Positions 1-8,194 are shown, counted from the stretch's first letter. The stretch is DNA of 64,000 nucleotides from Hyphomicrobiales bacterium (GCA_027065555.1 JAMONS010000132.1:1-64000), one strand, 5' to 3'. Numbers and translations are program-made. Notes: generated by a model from the sequence alone, not told the origin.

Positions 1-709
1 TGCTTTTTGCATTTTTGTTCCAAGCACGTTTCCAAGCGGTTTTTAGGGCAAAAATCATATGTACTATTGCACCCATAATAATATCAAAAACCCCAATGCG
101 GTTTTTTTCATCTTTAAGAGGATCAATGTTTTTTGCTTTTTGTTTTATGCCAAACCCTGAACTTAAGAAAAGTAAGATAATAGATGGCACAAATAATAGA
201 GCGGAATATAAAAGCGAAGATGGATAAGTTGGTTTAGCGCCCGCAATAAGGCTAACTAAAGAAACAAAACTATCGCCAATAAGACCGCCAAGACCAGTTG
301 GCAATGGCCATGTGCTTGGAGCGGAAATAAAGGCAAAAAATGCAGCGCTAATTATAGATGCAACAAGCCAAGTGCTAAGTTGCATGGTTGGGTGTTTTAA
401 TGATTGTTGTTTAATAAGTTGAAACGCCCAAAAAGCTGGCGGAATAATTATAATTAAGCTGGCAATACCAATAAATTGAAAGGCTAAATCAGCAATTATT
501 GCACCTGTTGCGCCAAGCCAATTTTTGGTTGTTTGATCTGTAGCATAAGAAAGCGAAGGGTCACCTACTGACCAAGTGGCAAGCGCAGTTAGAAAAACTA
601 GAATAAAGGATAATAAGATAAAGCCTGCAAGACGTGCAGAAATGTGGACATTAAAGCCTTCATATTTCCTATGATTTTTTTCTAGAAGTGAATTTGTTTT
701 GCTGGCCAT
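1..709 (-). CDS. ftsK: DNA translocase FtsK, N-terminal part (cut by window edge)
   Basis: Reading leftwards from the ATG at 709 gives an open frame with no stop up to base 1. The product begins MASKTNSLLEKNHRKYEGF and then shows several hydrophobic segments separated by short loops, typical of the four-helix N-terminal membrane domain of FtsK. FtsK anchors at the division septum and pumps chromosomal DNA during dimer resolution and segregation. The ATPase and gamma domains would lie outside the window, so only the membrane part is visible. The segment LATWSVGDPSLSYAT matches the usual first periplasmic loop of alphaproteobacterial FtsK. The call rests on this N-terminal pattern; another polytopic protein is possible but less likely. 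Confidence 0.8.
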   Translation of the reverse strand, partial: MASKTNSLLEKNHRKYEGFNVHISARLAGFILLSFILVFLTALATWSVGDPSLSYATDQTTKNWLGATGAIIADLAFQFIGIASLIIIIPPAFWAFQLIKQQSLKHPTMQLSTWLVASIISAAFFAFISAPSTWPLPTGLGGLIGDSFVSLVSLIAGAKPTYPSSLLYSALLFVPSIILLFLSSGFGIKQKAKNIDPLKDEKNRIGVFDIIMGAIVHMIFALKTAWKRAWNKNAKS

Positions 710-823
710 TAAACTCAATTTTATGTTTAGTTTTTTGATATTGAGTAAAGCTTAGCAATGCATAGTTAATCTTTGGTTAGTAATTTTAGGGAAAGAGCTC
801 TTTTTCTTACCTAATCGCTCAGT

Positions 824-890
824 GTTACCCTGAGCGTAGTCGAAGGGTCTTACGAGGCAGATAAGACCTTTCGACTACGCTCAAGGTGAC
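824..890. repeat. Long imperfect inverted repeat (hairpin element)
   Basis: Two arms of about 29 bases (824-852 and 862-890) are near-complementary around a 9-base loop. The core word GAGCGTAGTCGAAGG is seen in both orientations. It is a stand-alone palindromic element between ftsK and amtB. This core resembles short palindromic repeats dispersed in many alphaproteobacterial genomes; a degenerate relative may lie near 9889-9915. It has no T-run and is distinct from the terminator just downstream. Confidence 0.7.
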
Positions 891-902
891 AACAAATTGA
901 TG

Positions 903-936
903 AAAAAACCACCCGCTATTATTTTAGCGGGTGGTT
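903..936 (-). terminator. Rho-independent terminator of glnK-amtB
   Basis: The arms AACCACCCGCTA (908-919) and TAGCGGGTGGTT (925-936) form a perfect 12-bp stem with a 5-base loop. Read on the minus strand the stem is followed by a run of T. It lies about 30 bases after the amtB stop codon. Confidence 0.85.
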
Positions 937-964
937 CAAGGGAATTAAGGATTAGCTCTATTAA

Positions 965-2404
965 TTAGAACTCAGGGTAGGCCTCAACACCAATTTCTGC
1001 TTTATCAAGACCAAGTGCTTCGTCTTCTTCGCTAACTCTAATGCCAATAGTGACTTTTAGAATTAACCAAACAATGGAAGAAGCGATAAAGGTAAATGCA
1101 CCAATGGCACTAATTCCGATAAGCTGTGTAACATAGCTAGTGCCATCATTGGTTAGAGGAACAATCATTGTGCCCCAGATGCCAGCAAGAAGGTGAACTG
1201 GAATTGCACCAACTACATCATCAAGCTTTAGCTTATCAAGAAGAGGAATTGTAAATACTACGATAGCACCACCAATTGCACCAATGAATAAAGCGAACGG
1301 AACGCTAGGAGTTAGCGGCTCGGCAGTTATTGAAACTAAACCAGCTAATGCGCCGTTAATAACCATTGTTACGTCAACTTTTTTGTAAATTAATTGCACT
1401 AAAATCATGGCAGTTATTGCACCAGCGGCAGCGGCTAGGTTGGTATTTGCAAAAATACGAGAAATATCAGCAACATCTGCAATAGTTCCCATTGCTAATT
1501 GTGATGCACCGTTAAAGCCAAACCAGCCCATCCAAAGGATAAACATACCAAGCGTTGCAAGCGGAATAGAGCTACCCGGCATTGGAGTTACCATGCCATT
1601 TGCGCCATATTTGCCATTCCGTGCGCCAATGAAAATAACACCAGCAAGCGCTGCCCAGCCTCCAACTGAATGAACAAGAGTTGAGCCTGCAAAATCAGAG
1701 AAACCAAGCTCTGATAACCAGCCGCCGCCCCATTGCCACATGCCTGTAATTGGATAAAGAAGACCAGTAAGCACAACAGTAAAAGCTAAAAATGCCCATA
1801 ACCTTACACGTTCAGCAACTGCTCCAGAAACAATAGAAGCGGTTGCGGCAACAAATGCCATTTGGAAGAACCAATCAGATGCAACTGAATAACCAGCCTC
1901 TGCAGTACCAGCCCCTGCTTCTGGGAAGTTTGAAGGTGAGAAAGAGCCAATAAAGCCGCCAGCCTCGCCGCCATACATTACATTATAACCAATTAGCCAG
2001 AACATTAGACCAGCAATGGAATAAAGAGCGATATTTTTTAGCGCTTGCATTGAAACGTTTTTCTTACGCACCAAGCCTGTTTCGAGCATGGTAAAACCAG
2101 CCGCCATCCACATGACTAAGAAGCCACCAATTAAGAATAGTAGCGTGTTAAAGATTTTGGCATCACGATCACCAAAAACCTCAGCAACAATAGAGCTTAT
2201 AGCGTCATTTGCAGCACTTGTGGCTTCTTCAGGCGTTGCGCCATTCTCAAGTGCGGCATCTGAGGCTGTTGCACCAATGGCTTCAAGAGTTGAATTTAAG
2301 GCTGAATTAACATCAACGCTTTGCGCTAAAGAGGGAGTAGCAAATATAAGGATTGCAAAAAGAGCAAATATTCCTGCTGTGAATTTGTTTTTTATAGAAG
2401 TCAT
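965..2404 (-). CDS. amtB: Ammonium transporter AmtB
   Basis: A 479-residue polytopic membrane protein of the Amt/MEP/Rh family, which conducts ammonium/ammonia across the inner membrane. The first 27 residues look like a cleavable signal peptide (ending TPSLAQ), followed by a roughly 60-residue periplasmic stretch and then eleven membrane segments starting near residue 85. The family twin histidines are visible in STLVHSVGGW and in IPVHLLAGIWG. It lies 28 bases downstream of glnK on the same strand, the classic glnK-amtB order in which GlnK blocks the channel when nitrogen is plentiful. The pre-helix extension is longer than in E. coli AmtB but is common in related bacteria. Confidence 0.96.
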   Translation of the reverse strand: MTSIKNKFTAGIFALFAILIFATPSLAQSVDVNSALNSTLEAIGATASDAALENGATPEEATSAANDAISSIVAEVFGDRDAKIFNTLLFLIGGFLVMWMAAGFTMLETGLVRKKNVSMQALKNIALYSIAGLMFWLIGYNVMYGGEAGGFIGSFSPSNFPEAGAGTAEAGYSVASDWFFQMAFVAATASIVSGAVAERVRLWAFLAFTVVLTGLLYPITGMWQWGGGWLSELGFSDFAGSTLVHSVGGWAALAGVIFIGARNGKYGANGMVTPMPGSSIPLATLGMFILWMGWFGFNGASQLAMGTIADVADISRIFANTNLAAAAGAITAMILVQLIYKKVDVTMVINGALAGLVSITAEPLTPSVPFALFIGAIGGAIVVFTIPLLDKLKLDDVVGAIPVHLLAGIWGTMIVPLTNDGTSYVTQLIGISAIGAFTFIASSIVWLILKVTIGIRVSEEDEALGLDKAEIGVEAYPEF

Positions 2405-2432
2405 TTTCTAAAATCTCCAAAATGGGGGTTAG

Positions 2433-2771
2433 TTAAAGTGCTGTGTCGCCAGTTTCGCCAGTGCGAATGCGAGTTACTTGTTCAAGATCAAACACAAAAA
2501 TTTTGCCATCGCCAATTTTGCCAGATTCAGCGCTATTGCGAATTATGCTAACTATATTGTCAGCCTGATCGGCTTTTACTGCGATTTCTAATTTGAGTTT
2601 AGGAATAAAATTAACGGCATATTCTGCCCCACGATAAATTTCGGTATGCCCTTTTTGGCGGCCATAACCCTTAACTTCACTAACTGTCATACCATGCACA
2701 TCTGAAGCGCTAAGCGCTTCTCGTACATTTTCTAGACGTGAAGGTTTTATAATTGCCATCACTAATTTCAT
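2433..2771 (-). CDS. glnK: Nitrogen regulatory protein P-II (GlnK)
   Basis: A 112-residue protein, the normal P-II length. It carries the T-loop sequence GHTEIYRGAEY with the uridylylation tyrosine (residue 51) and starts MKLVMAIIKPSRLENVREAL, as P-II proteins do. P-II senses ATP/ADP and 2-oxoglutarate and controls AmtB, glutamine synthetase adenylylation and NtrB. Being directly upstream of amtB identifies it as GlnK rather than GlnB. A sigma-54-like promoter about 53 bases upstream of the start suggests nitrogen-starvation control through NtrC. Confidence 0.95.
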   Translation of the reverse strand: MKLVMAIIKPSRLENVREALSASDVHGMTVSEVKGYGRQKGHTEIYRGAEYAVNFIPKLKLEIAVKADQADNIVSIIRNSAESGKIGDGKIFVFDLEQVTRIRTGETGDTAL

Positions 2772-2823
2772 AATAATTCCTTTTTTGATATTGTTAATTT
2801 TTGTTTATATCGCTTTTATAGAT

Positions 2824-2838
2824 TCAAATTGCGTGCCA
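2824..2838 (-). promoter_or_regulatory. Candidate sigma-54 promoter of glnK-amtB
   Basis: On the minus strand the sequence reads TGGCAC, five bases, then TTGA. This has the GG-N10-G(C) spacing of the sigma-54 -24/-12 consensus and differs only at the final C of the -12 GC. It lies 53 bases before the glnK ATG. I found no convincing palindromic NtrC site in the rest of the 301-base gap between glnK and the divergent ubiH-like gene (2772-3072), which otherwise holds AT-rich sequence without a recognised feature. Confidence 0.6.
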
Positions 2839-3072
2839 GATTCAAATTATTTTTGTAACCCGTTGTTTTTACTTAATAATTACTACTGCTATATAGAGAG
2901 ATAATGGTTGAAAGCTATAATGACTATATTTATTGCCTAATATTTGGGCAGCAACAGTTGCTTTGGTGAAAAAACAGGCAAAGCTAATTAATTGGTGGGC
3001 TATGCTAAAAGTTGTGCTATTTCACAATAGGAATATAATAGATGTTGAACCTTTGAGATCGGAAGAAATAAA

Positions 3073-4320
3073 GTGGCCAAAAAAAGCAATCAAAAATACG
3101 CAAAGAAATATGACATTATTATTGTGGGCGGTGGGCCTGTTGGGCTTAGCATGGCGGCCTGCTTGGCGAAATTTGGCGCAGATCTTAAAGTTGCTATTTG
3201 TGATCGTAGAGATTTTGAAGTTCCAACTGATTCTCGTGCCTCAGCGCTGGCGCTTGGAGTTACCAAAATATTTGAAGCGCTTGGTATTTGGGACGAAATA
3301 TCTAAGCAAGCAAATCCGATAAAAAGCATGGAAATTACTGATTCTGGGGAAAATGATATTTCACGCCCTAGATTTTTGCAATTTAAGGGTGAGGTAGCGC
3401 CAAATTCCCCCTTTGCCTATATGGTGCCAAATGTTGCAACTATTGGTGTTTTGCAAAAAGCTATAAAGGGTAAAGTTGAGATGATAAGCCCAATAGATAT
3501 TGTGGGCTTAAAAACTGATGCCAATTCTGGCTCTCTTATTTTGGCCAATGGAGATGAGCTTGCAGCAAATCTAATAATTGCCGCTGATGGCGCACGTTCA
3601 AACTTGCGCCAATTTGCTGGCATAAAGACCACAGGTCATGATTATGGGCAAAGCGGCATTGTTACAACTATAAGCCATGAAAAGCCGCATAATGACACGG
3701 CATATGAGCATTTTAGACCCAATGGGCCATTTGCCTCTTTGCCATTAAGGGGTAATCAATCCTCATTAGTTTGGACTGAAAAAACTAAAAACGCCAATCT
3801 TTATAAAAATATGGAATATAGCGAACTTGAGCCAATTATAGAAAATGTTATGGGACATAATCTTGGCAAAATTAAAATTGTTGAGCAAGTGCAGGTGTTC
3901 CCGTTCAAATTACAAATTGCTAAAGATTTTGTTGCTAATCGCCTAGCCCTAATTGGCGATGCGGCGCACGCTGTGCACCCAATTTCTGGGCAGGGAATGA
4001 ACCTTGGGCTTAAAGATGTTGCGGCATTAGTGCAGGTTTTAATTAATGCTAAGCGCTTGGGCTTAGATATTGGGGCGTTTGATGTTTTGGAGAATTATCA
4101 AAGCTGGCGGCGTTTTGATGTAGCGCTTATGGCTATGGCCACGGATAATTTAGTGCATTTATTTTCAAATGATATTGCGCCAGTTCGTGCGTTACGTGAT
4201 ATTGGTTTAGGGATAGTTGATAGAACGCCATTTGTTAAAAAACAGCTTATTCGTCACGCAGCAGCGATTAGTCCTTTGTCAGGAAAAGTGCCAGACCTAT
4301 TGCTTGGCCGTGCTTTATGA
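3073..4320 (+). CDS. UbiH/UbiF-family FAD-dependent hydroxylase (ubiquinone biosynthesis)
   Basis: A 415-residue flavoprotein monooxygenase. It has an N-terminal Rossmann dinucleotide motif (IIVGGGPVGLSMAACLAKFG, residues about 16-35), the middle DG motif (IIAADGARSNLRQFAG) and the second FAD motif (IGDAAHAVHPISGQGMNLGL). These are the signatures of the UbiH/UbiF/COQ6 family, which hydroxylates the ring in aerobic ubiquinone synthesis. The exact ring position cannot be fixed from sequence, so I leave the symbol blank. It overlaps the next gene by 4 bases (ATGA), so the two are probably co-translated. Confidence 0.88.
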   Translation: MAKKSNQKYAKKYDIIIVGGGPVGLSMAACLAKFGADLKVAICDRRDFEVPTDSRASALALGVTKIFEALGIWDEISKQANPIKSMEITDSGENDISRPRFLQFKGEVAPNSPFAYMVPNVATIGVLQKAIKGKVEMISPIDIVGLKTDANSGSLILANGDELAANLIIAADGARSNLRQFAGIKTTGHDYGQSGIVTTISHEKPHNDTAYEHFRPNGPFASLPLRGNQSSLVWTEKTKNANLYKNMEYSELEPIIENVMGHNLGKIKIVEQVQVFPFKLQIAKDFVANRLALIGDAAHAVHPISGQGMNLGLKDVAALVQVLINAKRLGLDIGAFDVLENYQSWRRFDVALMAMATDNLVHLFSNDIAPVRALRDIGLGIVDRTPFVKKQLIRHAAAISPLSGKVPDLLLGRAL

Positions 4321-4766
4321 CAGTAATATTTATTGATGCCGATGCTTGCCCAGTAAAAGAGGAAACCAAGAAAGTTGCAAATCGTTTTGGGCTAAAGATT
4401 ATATTAGTTTCAAATGGCGGTATTAGACCCTCACGAGATCCTATGGTTGAAATAGTGATTGTTGCAAAGGGTGCTGATGTTGCTGATGATTGGATTGAGG
4501 CAAAAATAGCGAAAAATGATATTGTTATTACGCAAGATATATTATTGGCCTCTCGAGCTCTTGATAGAGGTGCATTAGCTATTGGGGTAAATGGTAAGGA
4601 ATTTACCAATGAAAATATCGGCATAAAGCTCGCTATGCGTGATTTGAACCAGCATTTGCGTGAAACTGGTGAGGGTGGTAGTTATAACAAAGCTTTTAGC
4701 AATAAAGATCGCTCGAACTTTTTGCAGAATCTAGATCTGATGGTGCGCAAGGCAAAGATATTGTAA
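4317..4766 (+). CDS. YaiI/YqxD family protein (UPF0178, DUF188)
   Basis: A 149-residue protein beginning MTVIFIDADACPVKEE, the hallmark N-terminus of the UPF0178 (YaiI/YqxD) family. Further family features are VIVAKGADVADDWI and DIVITQDILLASRAL. The fold is related to PIN-like NYN nucleases and the acidic residues (D7, D9, the DD pair) could bind metal, but no activity is firmly established for the family. The start overlaps the stop of the upstream flavoprotein hydroxylase by 4 bases. Confidence 0.9.
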   Translation: MTVIFIDADACPVKEETKKVANRFGLKIILVSNGGIRPSRDPMVEIVIVAKGADVADDWIEAKIAKNDIVITQDILLASRALDRGALAIGVNGKEFTNENIGIKLAMRDLNQHLRETGEGGSYNKAFSNKDRSNFLQNLDLMVRKAKIL

Positions 4767-4777
4767 TTATAGCAGAT

Positions 4778-5020
4778 CTATTTTAATCTATTATATTCTT
4801 CATCACTTAAATCATAAGATTCATCAATAGATAAAAGCGGCACTCCATCTCTAATTGGGAAGGCAATGCGAGCGGCGAGTGAAATAAGAGCGGTTTTATC
4901 ATGACTTAAAATAAGAGCAGTTTTGCTTATTGGACAGACCAATAATTCCAAAACCTTAGTATCTAAGGGTTGATAATGTGCCTTAATTTGTTTTTTATAA
5001 GTCATTGTAGCATTATTCAA
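4778..5020 (-). CDS. Trm112-like / UPF0434 (YcaR) family small protein
   Basis: An 80-residue protein with [15 protein letters not shown], the start motif of the Trm112-like UPF0434 family, and the matching [14 protein letters not shown]. Many members have two CxxC pairs; here only one cysteine (CPIS) is visible, so it is a zinc-poor variant. Members of this family activate methyltransferases in eukaryotes and archaea; the bacterial role is unclear. The first start (5020) adds about 16 residues before the usual family start, and the Met at residue 6 is an alternative. It is convergent with the UPF0178 gene. Confidence 0.85.
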   Translation of the reverse strand: MNNATMTYKKQIKAHYQPLDTKVLELLVCPISKTALILSHDKTALISLAARIAFPIRDGVPLLSIDESYDLSDEEYNRLK

Positions 5021-5179
5021 AATTTATTTCACATTAGCAATATGTAATAAAAATAAGTAATTAAATAAATAGTGCAAAACTAATTGAAATTTTTGTTGCA
5101 ATTATCCTATCAATTAGGCATATAGCCCGAGTTGACTAATTTCAAACACTACTATTGTTTGTAATTAAATAATTGGAGT

Positions 5180-5254
5180 GCGGGCGTAGCTCAGGGGTAG
5201 AGCGAAACCTTGCCAAGGTTTAGGTCGTCAGTTCGAATCTGATCGCCCGCTCCA
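5180..5254 (+). tRNA. tRNA-Gly (GCC anticodon)
   Basis: The full cloverleaf can be read. The acceptor stem GCGGGCG (5180-5186) pairs with CGCCCGC (5244-5250); then come the D arm, an anticodon stem AACCT/AGGTT around a loop with GCC, and a T arm with GTTCGAATC. The 3' CCA is encoded (5252-5254). Length is 75 nt. The GCC anticodon reads GGC and GGU glycine codons. Confidence 0.97.
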
Positions 5255-5261
5255 TTTATTT

Positions 5262-5343
5262 ATCTCACGCTAGTTCGCTTCGCTCACGCTCCGATGGGGC
5301 AGCGCTAGCGCTGGCGAGCCCAAGGCTCGCTATACTGAGAGAT
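5262..5343. repeat. GC-rich structured segment after tRNA-Gly
   Basis: This stretch is much richer in G and C than its surroundings. It contains a perfect 14-base palindrome CAGCGCTAGCGCTG (5300-5313) and a perfect 7-bp hairpin GCGAGCC/GGCTCGC (5314-5330), framed by ATCTCACG and the partly complementary TGAGAGAT. It has no T-run, so it is not a standard terminator. It looks like a small palindromic element inserted downstream of a tRNA, but I saw no second copy in this window. Confidence 0.5.
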
Positions 5344-5380
5344 AGAGTGTAAGCCTATTGTTCTAACTGTGCTACTCGTA

Positions 5381-5446
5381 CCTTCCCTGTCTTGAGCAGG
5401 GATCTCATCTAATTACACTAGAGACCCCCGATCAAGTCGGGGGAAG
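5381..5446. repeat. Double-hairpin dispersed repeat, copy 1 of 3
   Basis: Two adjacent small hairpins separated by a variable spacer. The first is CCCTGTCTTGAGCAGGG; the second is CCCCCGATCAAGTCGGGGG. The same arrangement occurs at 9771-9834 and 33703-33765. This is the layout of REP-type doublets. The block is intergenic between tRNA-Gly and the tetR-type gene. Confidence 0.8.
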
Positions 5447-5474
5447 TGCTGGTGGTAGCTTGATCTTGTTGCCG

Positions 5475-6032
5475 TTATTTCTTAACTAACGCATCAAGTA
5501 GAAACTGCCCTTCAAGTGCCCCAATAATATTTCTGGCGTGAGCAGTTGCTACTTTTGGGAATATTTCACGCTCCTGATTGGTTTTGTTGGCAATTAATTC
5601 TATCAATCTATTATAATGAGCCTCTAGCGATGCTTTAAGGCTTGGAAGAAGGCTTTGTGCCTCAAAATATGATGCTAGGTAGCGTGTCATATCAATATTG
5701 CTATTTTTGCTAATATGATTTGGCATATTAGAATAGTGGATGGATAATAGTTTTCTGATTTCTTTTAGCGGTAAATGCTGCATTTGCTCTAGATCTAACT
5801 GCTCTACAGGATCTAAAAAGAACGGGGAAACCGCTTCTTCGTAGAGTTCTATTTTAGAGGAAAAATGATGATAGAATGCGCCTTTTGAAAGTTTGGCGGT
5901 TTTTAATATTTGATTGATGCCAATACCATTATATCCGTGTGTAAGAAATAGCGGCAAAGCAGTATTAATTAGCGTTTGGCGGGTTTTTTTAGCCGCTGAG
6001 GGCACATATTGAAGGTCTGAACTATCATACAT
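5475..6032 (-). CDS. TetR-family transcriptional regulator
   Basis: A 185-residue protein with an N-terminal TetR DNA-binding domain: TRQTLINTALPLFLTHGYNG followed by INQILKTAKLSKGAFYHHFSSKIELYEEAV, which contains the recognition helix with the family YHHF signature (residues about 20-65). The C-terminal ligand domain is all-helical and not diagnostic; it has an LPSLKASLEAHYNRLIELI segment. The regulated gene is unknown. A candidate operator of NemR-like layout lies about 70 bases upstream of its start, suggesting autoregulation. Flanking genes on the same strand (ppa upstream) give no clear clue to the inducer. Confidence 0.9.
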   Translation of the reverse strand: MYDSSDLQYVPSAAKKTRQTLINTALPLFLTHGYNGIGINQILKTAKLSKGAFYHHFSSKIELYEEAVSPFFLDPVEQLDLEQMQHLPLKEIRKLLSIHYSNMPNHISKNSNIDMTRYLASYFEAQSLLPSLKASLEAHYNRLIELIANKTNQEREIFPKVATAHARNIIGALEGQFLLDALVKK

Positions 6033-6096
6033 TTAATTTGCCTAAAGGTTTTTAAGTCGAATGAAATTCACTGCATTATAAGGAAAAAACTGAGTC

Positions 6097-6110
6097 AGAC
6101 CAGTCGGTTT
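6097..6110. promoter_or_regulatory. Candidate TetR-type operator upstream of the tetR-type gene
   Basis: AGACC, four bases, GGTTT forms an imperfect palindrome 65-78 bases before the TetR-family start codon. The layout (AGACC-N4-GGTCT type) resembles operators described for NemR-like TetR regulators. One half-site has a mismatch. Confidence 0.4.
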
Positions 6111-6247
6111 ACTAAATAAATTTGTAAATTAAAGAACTGAGAAGTTTTGGTATAGATTTAGGAATTAAAGAAATATGCAAAAAATATCTGTGCAAAATAT
6201 AGCTAAACAAACTAGTTGGTCTTTTGCCTATGTTGCTTAAAAAGGCA

Positions 6248-6781
6248 TTATTTGCTTGCAGAGGCTAGCGCAATAGAATCTAAAATCACTTTTTTTGCTT
6301 CGCTCAAATCACCAATATGATGGATTTTTACCCATTTATTTGGCTCTAAATCTTTATAGTGCGCAAAGAAATGTTTTACTTTTTCCATTTGGATTTTATT
6401 CATGTCAGCAATGTCTTTAACATGGTCATAATTGGGTGTTAATTTATGATGTGGCACGCATATTAGTTTTTCATCTATTCCGCCATCATCTTCCATGAAT
6501 AACACTCCAACAGGGCGAGAGCGCACAACAGCGCCCGGAACGATAGGGCGTGAATTCATTATTATCGCATCAAGCGGATCGCCATCACCGCAAAGAGTGT
6601 GTGGTACAAAGCCATAATTACCTGGGTAGCGCATTGGCGTATATAGAAATCTATCAACAACTAAAGCGCCACTTGCCTTATCAAGCTCATATTTTATCGG
6701 TTCGCCGCCAATAGGAACTTCAATAATAACATTAATGTCCTCAGGTGGGTTTTCGCCAATAGATATTGCATCAATATTCAT
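6248..6781 (-). CDS. ppa: Inorganic pyrophosphatase (family I, soluble)
   Basis: A 177-residue cytoplasmic enzyme that hydrolyses pyrophosphate to phosphate and so pulls biosynthetic reactions forward. Active-site features are visible: [15 protein letters not shown] near residue 31, [11 protein letters not shown], the metal-binding signature [10 protein letters not shown] near residue 65, and [13 protein letters not shown] near the end. Length matches bacterial family I enzymes. A separate membrane-bound pyrophosphatase (hppA at 38.1-40.2 kb) is also present, so this cell can either dissipate or conserve pyrophosphate energy. Confidence 0.96.
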   Translation of the reverse strand: MNIDAISIGENPPEDINVIIEVPIGGEPIKYELDKASGALVVDRFLYTPMRYPGNYGFVPHTLCGDGDPLDAIIMNSRPIVPGAVVRSRPVGVLFMEDDGGIDEKLICVPHHKLTPNYDHVKDIADMNKIQMEKVKHFFAHYKDLEPNKWVKIHHIGDLSEAKKVILDSIALASASK

Positions 6782-6886
6782 TTTATTTCTTTCACAAATT
6801 TTGCATTGCTATTGATATTTCATTGCTTTGTCTCTTACACTTATCGCAGAAATATTCCAGCAATAAATATGATTTAGGAGGACGCA

Positions 6887-7462
6887 ATGATTATTAGAAC
6901 CTATAGAATACTGATTAGCTCATTTATAGTTTTTATATTTGCAGGCTTTGTTAATGCACAAGAGATAAATCCTGAAATTACTTCGGCTTATACTAAAATC
7001 AATCTTGATGAATGTTTATTACTAGATGCTGATAATATGGGTGCTAGTTTTGCCTGCCCTGGATATAAGGGTTTTCCGCTTTATGTTGCGGAGGGAGATT
7101 TAAGGTTTTTTGTCTCCTATGGTTTTGGCGCATTAGATGAAATAGCGGCAAGACAGACTTTTCCTGCATTTAATTATATTGGTAAAACGCTTGAATGGCG
7201 ATTAAAACAGATCAATGGTAATTTTATGCCATTTGCTACAATTTTACGCTGGTTTCCAAGTTTTGCAGATGATGAAGGTTATAATGATAAAACTGGTCAG
7301 ATTCTGGTAGTTACAAAAATTGAGCAAGGAAATACCTGCCATATTGCCTATATTGATACAGAATTAGTGGCGAATGCAAATGAAGTTGCCCGAGATTTTG
7401 CAGATAATGAAGCGGTGAATTTTAATTGTGAAATTGATGATATTATGTACGTTCCAAGTTAA
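6887..7462 (+). CDS. Secreted protein of unknown function
   Basis: I do not recognise a family. The 191-residue product starts with a clear signal peptide (positively charged MIIRTYRI, a hydrophobic core to about residue 20, likely cleavage at FVNAQ). The mature part is acidic, contains four cysteines (in DECLLL, SFACPG, NTCHIA and NFNCEID) that could form two disulfides, and aromatic-rich segments such as YGFGALDEIAA. A good ribosome-binding site (TTAGGAGGACGCA) precedes the ATG. The next gene, an MTA/SAH nucleosidase, starts 5 bases after its stop, so the two are probably co-transcribed. The functional link is not obvious. Confidence 0.75.
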   Translation: MIIRTYRILISSFIVFIFAGFVNAQEINPEITSAYTKINLDECLLLDADNMGASFACPGYKGFPLYVAEGDLRFFVSYGFGALDEIAARQTFPAFNYIGKTLEWRLKQINGNFMPFATILRWFPSFADDEGYNDKTGQILVVTKIEQGNTCHIAYIDTELVANANEVARDFADNEAVNFNCEIDDIMYVPS

Positions 7463-7467
7463 AGAAT

Positions 7468-8097
7468 ATGAGTTTTGAAATAAAGAAAATTGGCACATAT
7501 AAGCTACTATATGTCATGGCGGTTGATAATGAATATGGAACTCACTTAGAGAAGCTTTTCACACCGCTTTTTACTGGGGTTGGGCCTGTGGAGGCAGCAA
7601 TTTCGCTTAGTAAAGAGTTAGAAAAATTAAGGGCAAAAAATAATCTGCCAGATATTGTTATCTCGCTTGGCTCGGCTGGTTCTGCTAGGCTTGAGCAAAC
7701 TGAGATATACCAAGCAAAATCTATTTCATATAGAGATATGGACGCGTCCCCTTTAGGTTTTACAAAGGGAGTAACGCCATTTTTGGATCATCAGGTAGAT
7801 ATTAAAATGAAACTACAAATTAACGAAATAAAATCTGCTTCTCTTTCAACTGGTGCAAATGTTATTTCAGGCAAAGCCTATAAAGGTATTGATGCTGATA
7901 TGGTTGATATGGAGAGCTTTGCCCTGCTTCGCACATGCCAAGTTTTTAATATTGCGATGATCGCTTTACGTGGAATTTCAGATGGTAAAGAACAGCTAAA
8001 TCATATTGATGATTGGACGCAATATTTACATATAATAGATGAGAAATTAGCAAGGACAGTTTCTATTGTAGAAAATAAAATAGTTGAAATGATTTGA
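7468..8097 (+). CDS. 5'-methylthioadenosine/S-adenosylhomocysteine nucleosidase-like protein
   Basis: A 209-residue protein of the nucleoside phosphorylase/hydrolase (PNP/UDP) superfamily. Visible family features are FTGVGPVEAAISLS near residue 30, VISLGSAGSA near residue 65, the substrate-binding DMVDMESFALLRTCQ with its Met-Glu pair, and RGISDGKE with the catalytic aspartate near residue 172. These match MTA/SAH nucleosidases, which remove adenine from methylthioadenosine and S-adenosylhomocysteine. It is shorter than E. coli MtnN and the N-terminus is divergent, so substrate preference is uncertain. It follows the secreted unknown gene by 5 bases. Confidence 0.8.
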   Translation: MSFEIKKIGTYKLLYVMAVDNEYGTHLEKLFTPLFTGVGPVEAAISLSKELEKLRAKNNLPDIVISLGSAGSARLEQTEIYQAKSISYRDMDASPLGFTKGVTPFLDHQVDIKMKLQINEIKSASLSTGANVISGKAYKGIDADMVDMESFALLRTCQVFNIAMIALRGISDGKEQLNHIDDWTQYLHIIDEKLARTVSIVENKIVEMI

Positions 8098-8194
8098 TAA
8101 AGTTTAAGTGATTTTACCTTGTTAAAACTTAGTCCTAATTTCAACATAATGATGCATTCTAAAAATGGAATATATTAATTTACTGGGGAAAGAA

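Noticed and set aside
2933-3322. Plus-strand 129-codon frame before and across the ubiH-like start
   Set aside because: It overlaps the well-supported flavoprotein hydroxylase in another frame, has no ribosome-binding site and an uneven composition.
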